A DNA stretch of 43,337 nucleotides, from NCBI GenBank assembly GCA_046091905.1, contig JBJTCN010000079.1, positions 1-43,337 on the forward strand, in the 5' to 3' direction. Positions 42,813 through 43,337 of the stretch are shown one piece after another. Source of the DNA: ZLKRG08 sp046091905. Its GTDB lineage: Bacteria; Actinomycetota; Actinomycetes; Nanopelagicales; Nanopelagicaceae. The notes beneath the pieces were generated by a model that was not told the DNA's origin, made no database searches, and worked only from the letters and a program-made list of their open reading frames with translations. The stretch's first letter is position 1. Each line of letters begins with the position of its first letter. Both the position numbers and the translations under genes were made by a program.

Positions 42813-43337
42813 TAGGCAATCCCTTCCTTCTTCACAACTGCTTTTTCACGTTTCTTGCGAGGTAATAATCCATCTGGACGGAAGTTCATAACTACCACCA
42901 AGACCACTCCGAAAACTAGCAAACGTGCATCAGAGATGAAACGAATACGATCTGGGAGGTAACCCAAAATTGTTGCACCCACAATCACGCCCCAGATATT
43001 TCCAATACCGCCGAAAACAACACACGCAAGTATCAGAATTGAAACGTTTAATGTGAACATTTCAGGTGCGATAAAGAGATTTTTCGATCCATATAGAACT
43101 CCAGCTGCACCACCCACTGCTGCGCCTAATGTAAATGACCAAATCTTGTATTTCAGAGTTGGCACGCCCATGAGTTCAGCGGCATCTTCATCTTGACGAA
43201 TCGCTTCCCAGGCACGTCCAGGTCGACGAACGCTTAGACGACGTATCATCCAAATCGTAAGCAAAATCATTACAACTACAACCCAGAAGAAAACTTTTTG
43301 ATCGTCTAACTGAAACTTTAGTGGACCAACGTTTGGA
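42812..43337 (-). CDS. livM: Branched-chain amino-acid ABC transporter permease LivM, 5' end beyond window
   Basis: The frame stays open through the right edge, so the first part of the permease is missing; about 175 C-terminal residues are seen. An internal ATG at 43270 could be mistaken for the start, but upstream in-frame codons (GPLKFQLDDQKVFFW) continue the protein. The cytoplasmic coupling loop RRPGRAWEAIRQDEDAAELM is the LivM/LivH EAA-like motif that contacts LivG/LivF. Membrane helices follow with the glycine-rich FGGIGNIWGVIVGATILGYL. LivM forms half of the import channel. livH and the binding protein would be expected beyond the window. Confidence 0.92.
   Translation of the reverse strand, partial: PNVGPLKFQLDDQKVFFWVVVVMILLTIWMIRRLSVRRPGRAWEAIRQDEDAAELMGVPTLKYKIWSFTLGAAVGGAAGVLYGSKNLFIAPEMFTLNVSILILACVVFGGIGNIWGVIVGATILGYLPDRIRFISDARLLVFGVVLVVVMNFRPDGLLPRKKREKAVVKKEGIA

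Overview
The window looks like a core-genome segment of a streamlined freshwater actinobacterium, most like the acI lineage (order Nanopelagicales, Planktophila/Nanopelagicus type). That placement is inference. It rests on clear actinobacterial orthologues (WhiA, an RbpA-family protein, DUF3099, a SufR-led suf operon, InhA-type FabI next to FabG, a four-domain S1), on actinobacterial gene order, on an AT-leaning base composition judged by eye, and on extreme compaction. No gap exceeds about 200 bases, and stop and start codons commonly overlap by 1 or 4 bases. I see no tRNA, rRNA, CRISPR array, insertion sequence or phage gene.

Layout. 1-5749 (minus): infC-rpmI-rplT-rRNA methyltransferase-pheS-pheT, then the first 31 codons of argC at the left edge. 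5750-8213: fabG-fabI (minus), divergent from a DUF3099 membrane protein and a SURF1 protein (plus). 8196-16265 (minus): a suf Fe-S assembly operon (sufR-sufB-sufD-Rieske-sufC-sufS-sufU-sufT) ending in an ABC exporter. 16326-21689 (plus): ctaA, tkt, tal, pgi. 21693-25317 (minus): gap-pgk-tpiA-secG-rbpA. 25404-35626 (minus): coaE-uvrB-uvrA-uvrC-rapZ-yvcK-whiA. 35701-37038 (minus): rpsA with a strong terminator. 37194-38375 (plus): an MFS transporter of unknown substrate. 38372-40891 (minus): polA. 40923-41321 (plus): a hotdog thioesterase. 41318-43337 (minus): livM(partial)-livG-livF.

How the genes work together. The window covers translation (IF3, L35, L20, PheRS, S1), lower glycolysis and the non-oxidative pentose phosphate branch, Fe-S assembly, aa3-oxidase maturation (SURF1, CtaA), fatty-acid elongation, nucleotide excision repair with Pol I, and branched-chain amino-acid uptake. 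The oxidative pentose genes zwf-opcA-pgl, which often lie beside tal in actinobacteria, are absent here; tal and pgi overlap by one base.

The most interesting signals are regulatory. Eight genes carry a TANNNT -10 box 6 or 7 bases before the start codon, which predicts leaderless mRNAs, including two tight divergent pairs. infC starts at a non-canonical AUC codon behind a structured leader that repeats its own initiation sequence. A half-site array fitting ArgR overlaps the argC promoter, and an inverted repeat fitting a SufR operator lies in the sufR-ctaA gap. I found no clearly undescribed multi-gene system; most of the window is conserved housekeeping DNA.
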